A stretch of 64,000 bases of DNA, taken from positions 1,364,001 through 1,428,000 of the forward strand of contig CAVZOP010000002.1 in assembly GCA_963776935.1 (NCBI GenBank), read 5' to 3'. The notes beneath the pieces were generated by a model. It searched no databases. It saw only the letters and a program-made list of their open reading frames with translations, and had not been told where the DNA came from. This DNA comes from JALOLG01 sp963776935. Its GTDB lineage: Bacteria > Actinomycetota > Acidimicrobiia > Acidimicrobiales > Ilumatobacteraceae. A program made the translations under genes and the position numbers. Shown here one piece after another: positions 16,997 to 26,500 of the stretch. The first letter of the stretch is position 1. Every line of letters starts with the position of its first letter.

Positions 16997-18310
16997 CTAC
17001 TCGTCAGAGCGCGTGGATGCGTCGACTGAATCGCTGTCGTGGGGATGGCCGACGACGACCCGGATCCGCCGGATGCGGCGACCCTCGACCTCGTCGGTGA
17101 CGAACCGCCACCCGTCGAACTCGACCGCCTCCCCCGGCTCGGGGACGTGCTCGAGCGTGCCGAACACGAAACCGGCGACGGTGTCCCAGTCCTCGTTCGG
17201 AAGGTTGACGTGGAGCAGATCGTTGAGATCGTCGATCGACGTGCCACCGTCGACCAGGTAGTCACCGTTCGGCAGGCGCTCGACGGTTGCCACCTCGGTG
17301 TCGTACTCGTCGACGATCTCGCCGACCAGCTCTTCGAGGCAATCCTCGAGCGTGATCAGGCCGGCGATGCCGCCGTACTCGTCGACCACGATCGCCAGGT
17401 GGAACTTGCCGGCCTGCATCTCGCGCATCAACCGGCTCACCGGCTTGTTCTCGGGGATGAACCGCACCGGACGCGCCAGTTCGAGCACCGGCACACTGCC
17501 GCGCCCGTCGCGCTCGGCGCGGATCAGATCCTTGGTGTACGCCAGCCCGACGATGTCGTCGTCGTTGGTGCCCGACACCGGTAGCCGGCTGAACCCATGG
17601 GCGATCGCGAGATCCAGCGCCTGGCTGACCGTCGACGAGTCGCTGATCACGACCATGTCCGGCTGCGGCACCATCACCTCGCGCGCGACCGTGTCACCGA
17701 ACTCGATGATGCTCTCGATCAGCTGGCGTTCCTCGTGTTCGATCACCTCGTCTTCGGCGGCCGCTTCGACGATGCCCAACAACTCGAGCTCGCTCACGAA
17801 CGGTCCTTCTTTGAGGCCCTTTCCCGGCAACAGGATGTTGGTCAGCCCGATCAACCCTCGCGAGATGAGGCGCAACGGTGGGAACGACACGACCCACTCG
17901 GTGATCCGTGCCGTCGCCAGCGCGGCCCGCTCGGCCGAGAGCACGGCCCACGTCTTCGGCATCGCCTCCGCCAGAACGAAGAAGAAGATCACGTTCAGGA
18001 AGAAGCCGATCGCGACCCCGATTCCGCCGAACAACCGATCGGCGAGCAGCGACGTGAGGAACGCCTGACCGGTCTGGCAGAACGTGATCGTCACCAGGAT
18101 CGGGTTGATGAAACGCTCCGGATGACTGACGAGCCGGTACAGCGCCCGCGCCGACGGCTTGCCCGACGAATCGGCGATCGCTTGCGCCTTCACGCGCGAG
18201 ATCCGGTTGAGCGACGTCTCGGCGACTGCGAAGAACATCAATACGAACAGCAGCACGACGATCGCCAGCAGCATGACGGTGTCGATCGTTGTCCAGACGA
18301 GAGCCGTCAC
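16997..18310 (-). CDS. CorC/HlyC-type CNNM and CBS-pair transporter protein
   Basis: This 437-residue membrane protein has an N-terminal CNNM (DUF21) domain of four hydrophobic segments beginning LLAIVVLLFVLMFFAVAETS. A CBS pair follows from about residue 200 (REVMVPQPDMVVISD and later HLAIVVDEYGGIAGLITLED). A C-terminal CorC/HlyC domain ends it (VDGGTSIDDLNDLL). Relatives are linked to Mg2+ and Co2+ efflux. The frame is open to 18529, but the start is the GTG at 18310, which overlaps the ybeY stop as GTGA. The gene is third in the phoH-ybeY-corC operon. The hemolysin label often given to this family has little support. Confidence 0.92.
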   Translation of the reverse strand: MTALVWTTIDTVMLLAIVVLLFVLMFFAVAETSLNRISRVKAQAIADSSGKPSARALYRLVSHPERFINPILVTITFCQTGQAFLTSLLADRLFGGIGVAIGFFLNVIFFFVLAEAMPKTWAVLSAERAALATARITEWVVSFPPLRLISRGLIGLTNILLPGKGLKEGPFVSELELLGIVEAAAEDEVIEHEERQLIESIIEFGDTVAREVMVPQPDMVVISDSSTVSQALDLAIAHGFSRLPVSGTNDDDIVGLAYTKDLIRAERDGRGSVPVLELARPVRFIPENKPVSRLMREMQAGKFHLAIVVDEYGGIAGLITLEDCLEELVGEIVDEYDTEVATVERLPNGDYLVDGGTSIDDLNDLLHVNLPNEDWDTVAGFVFGTLEHVPEPGEAVEFDGWRFVTDEVEGRRIRRIRVVVGHPHDSDSVDASTRSDE

Positions 18311-18858
18311 GGGTTGGAATGCTCCTGTCGGAACGTGGTTGGTGCAGGTCCTCGCCAGTGCAGCTCGGCGAGCAGCTCGCGCTCGCGCGCTCGCATCGTT
18401 GCCGTCTCGGCCGGTTCGGCGTGATCGTGGCCAAGGACGTGAAGGATGCCGTGCACGACCAGCAGCGCCAGCTCGTCGTCGAGGGTGCCGCCGTGGTCGG
18501 GCGCGGCGATCGCCGCGATCGCCGGGCACAGCACGACATCGCCGAGCAACACGGGCGGGCTGTGGTCCGAGTGTTGGTTGTCCGCGTCGACATCGCCTGG
18601 TTGGATAGAGTCGGCGGTGTCGAGCGGGAAGGAGAGGACATCGGTGGGACTCTCAACGCCCATGTACTCGCCGTTCAACGACGCCATCTCGGCTCGATCG
18701 ACGAACGTCAATGTCAACTCGCCGATCGCCCCCTCCGCGTGGAGCACGGCTTCGGCCAGAGCAGCCCACCGGGCGGCGTCGATGTCGACATCGTTCTGCT
18801 CGTCTGCGCAGACGACGGTCGGCGACCCGACGCCGGTGGGACTGGGCGGATCAGCCAC
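18307..18858 (-). CDS. ybeY: Endoribonuclease YbeY
   Basis: This 183-residue YbeY has the metal-binding motif HGILHVLGHDH in the order H-x3-H-x5-H, preceded by the family block SFPLDTADS and LLGDVVLCP. YbeY is a metal-dependent endoribonuclease needed for 16S rRNA 3'-end maturation and 70S quality control. The chosen GTG at 18858 overlaps the last codons of phoH by 8 bases; the longer open frame lies entirely in phoH sequence. The stop overlaps the corC start by 4 bases. An acidic stretch (DVDADNQHSD) between the strands is longer than usual. Confidence 0.93.
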   Translation of the reverse strand: MADPPSPTGVGSPTVVCADEQNDVDIDAARWAALAEAVLHAEGAIGELTLTFVDRAEMASLNGEYMGVESPTDVLSFPLDTADSIQPGDVDADNQHSDHSPPVLLGDVVLCPAIAAIAAPDHGGTLDDELALLVVHGILHVLGHDHAEPAETATMRARERELLAELHWRGPAPTTFRQEHSNP

Positions 18859-19828
18859 GCGTGGCGGTCCTCCGCTCGACCTCTCGTTCGTAGGCGGCGA
18901 CGATGTCGGCCACGATCTGATGGCGCACGACGTCGGCCGCACTGAGATGGACGAAGGCCAGGCTGTCGATGCCCGTGAGCACCTTCTCGAGCCCGACGAG
19001 GCCACTGCGGCCGTCGGGGACGTCGACCTGGGTGACGTCGCCGGTCACGACGACCTTGGACCCGAACCCGATCCTGGTCAGGAACATCTTCATCTGCTCG
19101 GGCGTCGTGTTCTGCGCCTCGTCGAGGATGATGAAACTGTTGTTGAGCGTTCGGCCGCGCATGAACGCCAGCGGCGCCACCTCGACGGTCCCCCGCTCGA
19201 GCAGCTTCTGGGCGCCTTCCGGATCGACCATGTCGTACAGGGCGTCGTACAACGGACGCAGGTACGGGTCGATCTTGGCCATCAGGTCGCCGGGCAAGAA
19301 TCCGAGCCGTTCGCCCGCTTCGACCGCCGGCCGGGTCAGAATGATGCGTTGAACCTGCTTCGCCTGCAGCGCCTGGACTGCCATCGCGACGGCCAGCCAC
19401 GACTTGCCCGTCCCGGCCGGCCCGATGCCGAACGTGATCACGTTGGCCGCGATCGCGTCGACGTAGCGCTTCTGACCAGCGGTTTTGGGCCGCACGTGCC
19501 GGCCGCGGGCGCCCTTGAGCACCTCGTGGGTGAGCACGTCGGTGGGTCGCTCGTCGGCCTGCACCATGCCGATCGCCTGGTCGAGGCTGCGGTCGTCGAG
19601 CTCGTGGCCCCGCTCGAGCAGCGACACCAGCTCCTCGAACAGCTTTCCGAGATGTTCGGAGTGCTCACCCCTCAGCGAGATCTCGTTGCCACGCACGCTG
19701 ATGTCGGAGTCGGGGAACCGGCGTTCGATCTGGCGGAGGTGTTCGTCGCGCGGCCCGAGCAGCGCTGCCATCAGGTGCGATCCAGGAACAACGACGGTCG
19801 TCGAGGTGTCAGTCGTCGTCATGCGCAT
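18851..19828 (-). CDS. phoH: PhoH-family ATPase
   Basis: This 325-residue PhoH-like protein has Walker A GIGPAGTGKSWLAVAMA near residue 140, ILTRPAVEAGERLGFLPG after it, and the Walker B-like IILDEAQNTTPEQMKMFLTR. A KH-like N-terminal segment precedes the ATPase domain, as in PhoH/YbeZ. It is a cytosolic ATPase thought to work with YbeY on rRNA or RNA metabolism. It starts the phoH-ybeY-corC operon. The ATG at 19828 is followed by another ATG two codons later; neither has a clear -10 or ribosome-binding site. The order matches the conserved actinobacterial cluster, which usually continues with era. Confidence 0.94.
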   Translation of the reverse strand: MRMTTTDTSTTVVVPGSHLMAALLGPRDEHLRQIERRFPDSDISVRGNEISLRGEHSEHLGKLFEELVSLLERGHELDDRSLDQAIGMVQADERPTDVLTHEVLKGARGRHVRPKTAGQKRYVDAIAANVITFGIGPAGTGKSWLAVAMAVQALQAKQVQRIILTRPAVEAGERLGFLPGDLMAKIDPYLRPLYDALYDMVDPEGAQKLLERGTVEVAPLAFMRGRTLNNSFIILDEAQNTTPEQMKMFLTRIGFGSKVVVTGDVTQVDVPDGRSGLVGLEKVLTGIDSLAFVHLSAADVVRHQIVADIVAAYEREVERRTATRG

Positions 19829-19998
19829 CGTCGGCCGAGAGCGGCACTCATCGCTTCACACGGTAGCGCCTGTGACGCGGTCACCTGCGCAACGAACCTT
19901 GAAGAAATCCCTACGGAACAATGAGTCGGCGGCCGATAGATCTGCGTCGTTCCCACGTTGGGATCGCGCCACGCAGCTATCTCAAGACGGAGAGGACG

Positions 19999-22353
19999 AT
20001 GGATCGAGCGCTCACGACGATGTCATGGGTGTGGGTCACCCTCGGCGTCGTCGCGCTCGTCGCTCTGCCGTTCACCGGTATGACCGGCCGGCTCACCGCC
20101 ATCGGTGTCGCGGCGGTCGTCTGTGTCTGCGCGTCGTACATCGGATGGCAGATCCACGGTGTCTCGCCGCTGTACCCCGTCGTGATGCTCGCCTCGGGCG
20201 CGTATCTGTTCACGTTCGACCTGCCGGCTCGCGACGGCGACATGTCCGACGCCAGCGTGAGCGAGGCGACGATCGACGTGATCGCCAACTTGGTGCTCGT
20301 CGTCGGCGTGGCGTTCGCGGTGCGGTCGCGCCGCGGCGGCTATTCGCGACGCGATGTCGCTGACGGCCTCACAGTGCTGCTCGGCGCGATGGTCGTGGCC
20401 TGGATCGCGATCGCCAACCCGCTGATCGAACGCCGCGGCCTCGCGGCCCCCAATGCGATCCTCAACAGCCTTTCGCTGCCGCTCTCGGTGATCCTCGTCG
20501 TTTTGATCGCCGCCCTGCTCGCGAGTGGGCTCGAGCGGAACCGGGCGACCGTGCTGCTCGTCGTCGCCCTGTCGTTGAACCTGGCGGGCGACCTGATGCG
20601 GGGATTGATCAAGTCCGAGGTGCTCGGCGTCGACGCCTCCGACATCGTCATCTGTGTGTACTTCGGCGCACTCTTCACCGCCGCCGCGGCGTTCACCCAT
20701 CCGTCGATCGGGCGCGCCTTCGACAAGCGCGCACCCCGTGTCTCGGTCAACGCCACCCTCCGGCTGGCGATCCTCGGCTGTTGCCTGCTCGTGCCGATCG
20801 CGCTCGTTGCCGCAGTGCCGGGTGATTCGACGCTCGACAGGGTCATGCGCACGTCGCTCGCCGTGCTGCTCATCGGTTCGGGCTCATTGCGGCTGCTGAA
20901 CGCGATCCGCGTCAGCAATCGGGCGGAGCACGAGTTGTTCACGAGGAGCCAGGTCGACGAGCTCACGGGCCTGCCGAACCGGGTCCAGCTGATCTCGGCG
21001 ATCGGCGAGGTGCTCGACGACACGTGGCGAACCGAGTCGCGGCCGTCGCTGATGCAGGTCAACCTCGACCGTTTCAAGAACATCAACGACAGCCTCGGAC
21101 ACGAGCTGGCAAACGAGGTGCTGTGCGAGCTCGGCGCCCGCCTTCGCGGGTTGGCGCGTGACATCGGGGCGCACATCGCTCGACCGTCCGGCGACGAGTT
21201 CGTGATCCTCGACCGCGACGCCGGATCGCCGGCGCACGCCTTCGCTCGCGCCGAGTCGATCCACGCTGCGCTCAGCGAACCGTTCGTCGTCGACGGTGTC
21301 TCGGTGTTCGTGACGTCGAGCATCGGCTTGGCGGTCGTCCCCAAGAACCGCACGATCACACCAGAGGAGTTCCTCCGGCGGGCCGACATCGCCACCCACC
21401 GGGCGAAGGCCAACGGCCGCAACTGCATCGCCCTGTTCGACGAGTCGATGCAGACGAGCGTCACGCAGCGGATGGACATGGAGAACGCGCTGTACGGGGC
21501 CGTCGAACGGCGCGAGTTGCGGCTCTACCACCAGCCCATCGTCGACATCGAGACCGGCCGGATCAGCGGTTTCGAAGCGCTCATCAGATGGCGCCGCGAC
21601 GACGGCACACTCATTCCGCCGGCCGACTTCGTTCCCATCGCCGAGGACACCGGGCTGATCAACACCATCGGCGCGTGGGCACTGCTCGAAGCGCTCACCG
21701 AACTGCGGCGTTGGATCAACGAGGGCATCGTCGAGGACTCGACGACGATCTCGGTCAACGTGTCGCCTCGCCAGATCGCCGATCCCCACTTCGCCGACAT
21801 CGTCCAGGAGGCGCTCACTCGTTCCGGTGTGCCACCCCACCTGCTGTGGCTCGAGGTCACCGAGTCGATGATGCTGTCCGAACCGGAGATCGCCAGGAGC
21901 ACGCTGCGGCGCGTGCGGGCGATGGGAGTCCGGCTGGCGCTCGACGACTTCGGAACCGGCTACTCGTCGCTCTCGCTGCTCCAGCAGTTCCCGCTCCAGC
22001 GGATCAAGATCGACCGTGCGTTCATCCAGGGTGTGGCCGACCGCGCCAACGACCGGTCGCTCGTGCGCACGATCGTGGCGATGGGCTCGTCGATGGGCCT
22101 CGACGTCGTCGCCGAGGGCGTCGAGAGCATTCACCAGCTCCGCGTGCTGCGCGACATCGGCTGCGACAAGGCCCAGGGCTACCTCATCAGCCATCCGATC
22201 CCCGCCGACGCGATGCGCTCGACGATGGTCGCCCTGTCGGATCTCGGCTCGCTCGGGTTCTTCGGAGCCTCGACACGGTCGACGGAGACGCTGATCGCGG
22301 AGACGCCGTTGCCGACCCGGTCGCGCGCTCACCCCGGCCTCGTCTCCGACTGA
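19999..22353 (+). CDS. Membrane GGDEF-EAL protein (c-di-GMP turnover)
   Basis: This protein of 784 residues has about nine membrane helices in residues 1-300 with no recognised sensory fold. A GGDEF domain follows from about 319 (VDELTGLPNRVQLISAIGEV) and an EAL domain from about 495 (GFEALIRWRRDDGTLIPP). The GGDEF site reads RPSGDEF, with Ser for the first Gly. The EAL site keeps its catalytic residues, including DDFGTGYSSLSLL. It may act mainly as a c-di-GMP phosphodiesterase, with the GGDEF part active or only GTP-binding. The frame opens at 19921, but the ATG at 19999 has the strong ribosome-binding site GGAGAGG just upstream. It is divergent from phoH. Confidence 0.9.
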   Translation: MDRALTTMSWVWVTLGVVALVALPFTGMTGRLTAIGVAAVVCVCASYIGWQIHGVSPLYPVVMLASGAYLFTFDLPARDGDMSDASVSEATIDVIANLVLVVGVAFAVRSRRGGYSRRDVADGLTVLLGAMVVAWIAIANPLIERRGLAAPNAILNSLSLPLSVILVVLIAALLASGLERNRATVLLVVALSLNLAGDLMRGLIKSEVLGVDASDIVICVYFGALFTAAAAFTHPSIGRAFDKRAPRVSVNATLRLAILGCCLLVPIALVAAVPGDSTLDRVMRTSLAVLLIGSGSLRLLNAIRVSNRAEHELFTRSQVDELTGLPNRVQLISAIGEVLDDTWRTESRPSLMQVNLDRFKNINDSLGHELANEVLCELGARLRGLARDIGAHIARPSGDEFVILDRDAGSPAHAFARAESIHAALSEPFVVDGVSVFVTSSIGLAVVPKNRTITPEEFLRRADIATHRAKANGRNCIALFDESMQTSVTQRMDMENALYGAVERRELRLYHQPIVDIETGRISGFEALIRWRRDDGTLIPPADFVPIAEDTGLINTIGAWALLEALTELRRWINEGIVEDSTTISVNVSPRQIADPHFADIVQEALTRSGVPPHLLWLEVTESMMLSEPEIARSTLRRVRAMGVRLALDDFGTGYSSLSLLQQFPLQRIKIDRAFIQGVADRANDRSLVRTIVAMGSSMGLDVVAEGVESIHQLRVLRDIGCDKAQGYLISHPIPADAMRSTMVALSDLGSLGFFGASTRSTETLIAETPLPTRSRAHPGLVSD

Positions 22354-22435
22354 GCCCCGTCGGGCCTCGTTCCGCGCGTCGTCGCCGGCGTGGCGGGCGA
22401 AGTGCGACACTGGAGCCGCACCAGAGGGGGTGACG

Positions 22436-23116
22436 ATGCGCTTCGCCGATCGTCGGGAGGCTGGCCGCCAGCTGGCCAACCTGCTCGAGCACCTTGTCGT
22501 CGATCGTGCCGGCGATCGAGCGGACGATCAGCCCGACGGTGCGGGCGATGGGGTCGTCGTGCTCGCCCTGCCGCGCGGCGGTGTGCCGGTGGCATTCGAG
22601 ATCGCGCTGGCACTTGCGGCGCCGCTCGACGTGGTCGTGGTCCGCAAGCTCGGCGCGCCGCACCAACCCGAGCTGGCGATGGGCGCGATCGGCGAGGGTG
22701 GCGTCCGGGTCATCGACGAGAGCGTGGTGCGCTCGGTCGGTGCGACCAATGACGAGATCGCGGCGATCGAGGAACGCGAGCGCGCCGAGCTGGCACGGCG
22801 GGCACGTGAGTTCCGCGGCAACGCCACGCCGATCCCGATCGAAGGACGCACGGCGGTGATCGTGGACGACGGGATCGCCACCGGGTCCTCTGCACGCGTC
22901 GCCTGCCGGATCGTTCGCGCCCGGGGTGCGTCACGACTGGTGCTCGCCGTTCCTGTCGCGCCCGAGCGGTGGACGAGGGATCTGCAGGGCGAGGCCGACG
23001 AGTTCGTGTGCGTCCGGGCACCACGCTGGTACCGCTCCGTCGGCGAGTGGTATCGGGATTTCAGCCAGACGACCGACGCCGAGGTGATCAAGTGCCTCGA
23101 GCAGGCCGCCCGCTGA
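22436..23116 (+). CDS. Phosphoribosyltransferase-domain protein
   Basis: This 226-residue type I phosphoribosyltransferase fold has the PRPP-binding motif VIVDDGIATGSSARVA near residue 140. The N-terminal part, LPRGGVPVAFEIA followed by VVRKLGAPHQPELAMGAI, matches the actinobacterial PRTase family often found near dienelactone hydrolases or stress genes. It lacks the hood domain of a known nucleobase enzyme, so the base it acts on cannot be stated. The frame opens at a GTG at 22430; the ATG at 22436 is preferred because GAGGGGG lies 5-11 bases before it. It follows the GGDEF-EAL gene by 82 bases on the same strand. Confidence 0.85.
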   Translation: MRFADRREAGRQLANLLEHLVVDRAGDRADDQPDGAGDGVVVLALPRGGVPVAFEIALALAAPLDVVVVRKLGAPHQPELAMGAIGEGGVRVIDESVVRSVGATNDEIAAIEERERAELARRAREFRGNATPIPIEGRTAVIVDDGIATGSSARVACRIVRARGASRLVLAVPVAPERWTRDLQGEADEFVCVRAPRWYRSVGEWYRDFSQTTDAEVIKCLEQAAR

Positions 23117-23506
23117 TCACGACTTCCTGGGCGGGGGCGCGAAGAACTCGAGGGCGATGCCGTCGGGATCACGGAACGCCAAGCCCGACCCGTAGAACTC
23201 GTGCAGCACGGCACTGTGCTCGATGCCCTGCTCGACGAGCCGTTGCCGCCACGCCTCGAGCTCGTCCTGATCGGCGCACTTGAACGCCACGTGGTCGAGC
23301 CCCGGCCGGCGCTCGTTGAACCCGACGTCGTCGAGCGGCTCGTCGTGCTGGTGCAGCCCGAACTCCGCCCACGCCGCCCACGCGAACGTCTTGGCCCGGG
23401 TCACGATCAACGGGTCGGACCCGAACAGCCGGCTGTACCACGCAACGCTGCGATCGAGATCGGTCACCGTGATAGCGATGTGCGTGACCCTCGGCATCGG
23501 CTCCAT
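23117..23506 (-). CDS. VOC-family (glyoxalase-like) protein
   Basis: This 129-residue vicinal oxygen chelate fold protein is made of two paired beta-alpha-beta modules: RVTHIAITVTDLDRSVAWYS at the start and GLDHVAFKCADQDELEAW in the middle. It ends FRDPDGIALEFFAP, where the glutamate is the usual metal ligand. Likely ligands are His9 in HIAI, the histidine in LDHVAF and the final Glu. Such proteins isomerise, cleave or sequester small molecules, and the substrate cannot be told from sequence. It is downstream of the amylopullulanase, separated by the palindromic element, and converges with the phosphoribosyltransferase gene with no gap. Confidence 0.85.
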   Translation of the reverse strand: MEPMPRVTHIAITVTDLDRSVAWYSRLFGSDPLIVTRAKTFAWAAWAEFGLHQHDEPLDDVGFNERRPGLDHVAFKCADQDELEAWRQRLVEQGIEHSAVLHEFYGSGLAFRDPDGIALEFFAPPPRKS

Positions 23507-23521
23507 CGCCCCTGTCTACCC

Positions 23522-23580
23522 GTTCTGTCTGCCTCAGATGAAGGCACCGCGCAGTCTGAGGCAGACAGTTCCGGTTTTCA
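23522..23580 (-). terminator. Palindromic element, copy 2, starting at the amylopullulanase stop
   Basis: CTGTCTGCCTCAGA (23525-23538) and TCTGAGGCAGACAG (23555-23568) form a perfect 14-bp stem with a 16-nt loop. Read on the minus strand, the arm is preceded by AAACCGGAA and by TGA, the stop codon of the amylopullulanase. The same stop-plus-arm layout is seen in copy 1 at 8291-8358. No T-run follows the stem. Confidence 0.75.
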
Positions 23581-26500
23581 GGTGGTGGTGAAGACGGCGA
23601 CGGTGCGGGCGGGGACGGTGAAGGCGCCGGTGGCCGGGGTGTAGGTCGCCGACTTCACGGTCGCGTCGGCGCCGGCGGCTTGGACGGGGTGCAGCGTGTA
23701 CGCCTCGCCGGCGAGGGCCGGCACGGTCTGGGTCTGGGTGTCCGGCGTGGCGTTGAACACGACGACGATGCCTTCCCATCGCGGGTCGAGGTCGCGACCG
23801 CCCTGGTCGTCGAGCGTCATCGTGATCACGCCCGGCGTCTGACCGGGGCCACCGATCGGGAAGTCGATGCGAGCCTGGATCCGGTCGGCGGTGCCGAGCC
23901 GGAACAGCGGCGACGAGAAGCGGATCTCCAGCAACTCGGCGGCGGCCGTCGTGGCCGCGTCGAGATCATCCGGCGCCGGCTCCAGCGCCGGATCGGCGAG
24001 CAACGGAGTCATGTAGACCCACTTCGCCTCGTTGTCGGTGCGCGGCGGGAGGCCCGAGCCCCACGTCGAGTCGGAGGCCGACCAGTCGATGCGGTTGAAC
24101 CAGTCGCCGGAGTCGTACGAGTTGCGGTCGAGCGACTTCGAGCGCAGCAGGTCCGAACCGGCGTGCCAGAACGACGGACTCTGCGCCAGCGCGGTCGTGG
24201 CGAGCGCCACGGTGTTCATCCGCACCCGCTCGTCCATCGACGTGCCCTGCGGCAGCTTGTACTGCAACACGTCGAACAGCGTCTCGTTGTCATGGGCGTC
24301 GACGTACGTGATCGTCTCCGACGGATCACCCGCGTAGCCGGCGGGTTGACCGTTGTAGTCGACGTCGGCGCCGGTGGCAGTGGCGCCCGTGCGATCGACG
24401 AACTCGTAGTCGCGCAGGTTGCCGGCCAACCCGACCTTGATCTGGTCGTGCTGGAGGAGCAGCCGGGCTCGTTGCTCGTCCGGGGTCCCGTTGACCGCGG
24501 CCCCGTTGGGGTCGGTGTAGAGGCCGGTCGCGAAGCCTTGGATGCGCGGGTCGGCGTCGAACGGGCCGCCGCCCCTGACCGCGTCGCGGAGGCGGTCGCT
24601 GAACGAGCCGATGCCGGAACCGGCGAGCTCGAGCTGGCGGGCCTGGGTGAACCGCGCCCCGCCGGCGACCTCACCGAAGTCCCAGCCCTCGCCGTACACG
24701 TAGATGCGCTTGCCGTCGACACCGTCGCGCTGGATGGTGAGCGCGTCGAGCGCGGCGCGGACCGCGAGCATGTTGTCGAGTGAGTGGTGTCCCATGAGGT
24801 CGAACCGGAAGCCGTCGACCTTGTAGTCGATCGCCCACGTGACGACCGAGTCGACCATCAACTTCTCCATCATCCGGTGCTCGCTGGCGGTGTTCGCGCA
24901 GCACGTCGACGTTTCGACGGCGCCGGTGGCGGACAGACGGTGGTAGTAGCCCGGCACGATGCGGTCGAGCACGCTCTTGGGGTTCTGGCCCGACGCCGTC
25001 GTGTGGTTGTACACGACGTCCATCACGACCCGCAGGCCCGACTGGTTCAGCGCGGCGACCATCGTGCGGAACTCGAGTGTCCGACTCGGGCCATCCGGAT
25101 CGGTCGCGTAGGAACCTTCCGGCGCCGTGTAGTGCCACGGGTCGTAGCCCCAGTTGAACCCGTCGGCGGCCGCCACGGCCGTCACGCACGCCTGCTGTTC
25201 CTCCGAGGCCGGCCCGAACGACTCCAGATCGCACGCCGGCGTGGCTTGGTCGGCGCGGCGTTCGGGGATCGTGGCGATGTCGAACACGGGCAGCAGGTGC
25301 ACGGTGTTGAGGCCCGCCCCGGCCAGCTCGCGCAGGTGCTGCATGCCGGCGCTGGCGGTGTCGGTGAACGCCAGATACCCACCTCGGTGGGCGGCCGGCA
25401 CGGTCTCGTCGCCGATCGAGAAGTCGCGCACGTGGAGCTCGTAGATCGTCGAATCCTCGGGTTGGGCGAGATTCGGCTTCTGGAGCGAGCCCCAGCCGGC
25501 CGGTCGCAGTGACGGGTCGTCGAGGTCGACGATCACTGAACGGGCCGAGTCGGTGGTGAGCGCGAGCGAGTACGGGTCGGTCACCGTGTTGGTCACCACC
25601 GCGCCCTCGGCGGGCACGTAGACGTCGACCTCGAACAGATAGCTGGCACCGTTCCAACCGGCCGCGCCCGTCACCGACCAGACACCGTCGGCATCGCGAT
25701 GCATCTCGACGCGCGTGTCGGACGTGGCACCCGCGGCACGAACGAGCAGGTCGACGTCCTTGGCGGTTGGCGCCCACACCGCCAACTTGGGCGTACTGCC
25801 CTGCCACGTCACTCCGAGGTCGCGGTCGTAGGCGTCGCCGTACACATCGTCGAGGACGCCCGGGATCTGCACTCCGGTTGCATCGACGAGTCGCCCGAGG
25901 TCGTCGTAGGCGGCGACCGCCAGTTGACCCGTGAGCAGATCGGCCACCTGGCGCACGGCGTTGCGCGACAGGCGAAGCGCGTCGTATCCGGCCAGGTGCG
26001 GCCACTGCTCGCGCAGGTCCTCGGAGAGGCCGTCGGCGATGAGCGTCATCGGGAACGACACGCCGCCGAGGATCGCCTCCTCGTCGACGACCAACCCGCC
26101 GGTCGGGGCGGCGTGCAAGCGGAAGCTCCAACCGCTCGCCTCGTCGGGCAGGTCCCAGGCCAGGATGCCGCGCTCGAGCCAGTGCGCCTTCTGCTGGTCG
26201 AGGTCCGGCACCGGACCGGCACGCGACGTCGTCACGGTCAGCACGTGCGTGGACAGCACGTAGCTGAACGTCACGCGCACGCCGTTGGCCGGCACGGTGT
26301 AGGGGATGTTGGCGCCGTTGGGCGCGCCTCCCGCGCCGTAGTTCACGTCCCACGACAGCTCGTGCGTCACCTTGGTCTCGTACGACCCAGCGGGGATCTC
26401 GGTCGTCGACCATGTCCACGTGCCGTCGCCGTCGGGATCCTGGAGCCATGGGCGCATGCAGTCGGGCGACCAGTCGGCCGGACATCCGAGCTCCGACTGG

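Noticed and set aside
19871..19885. CRP-type site TGTGA-CGCGG-TCAC upstream of the GGDEF-EAL gene
   Set aside because: The spacer is 5 bases instead of 6 and the right half is incomplete; a single weak palindrome is not enough.
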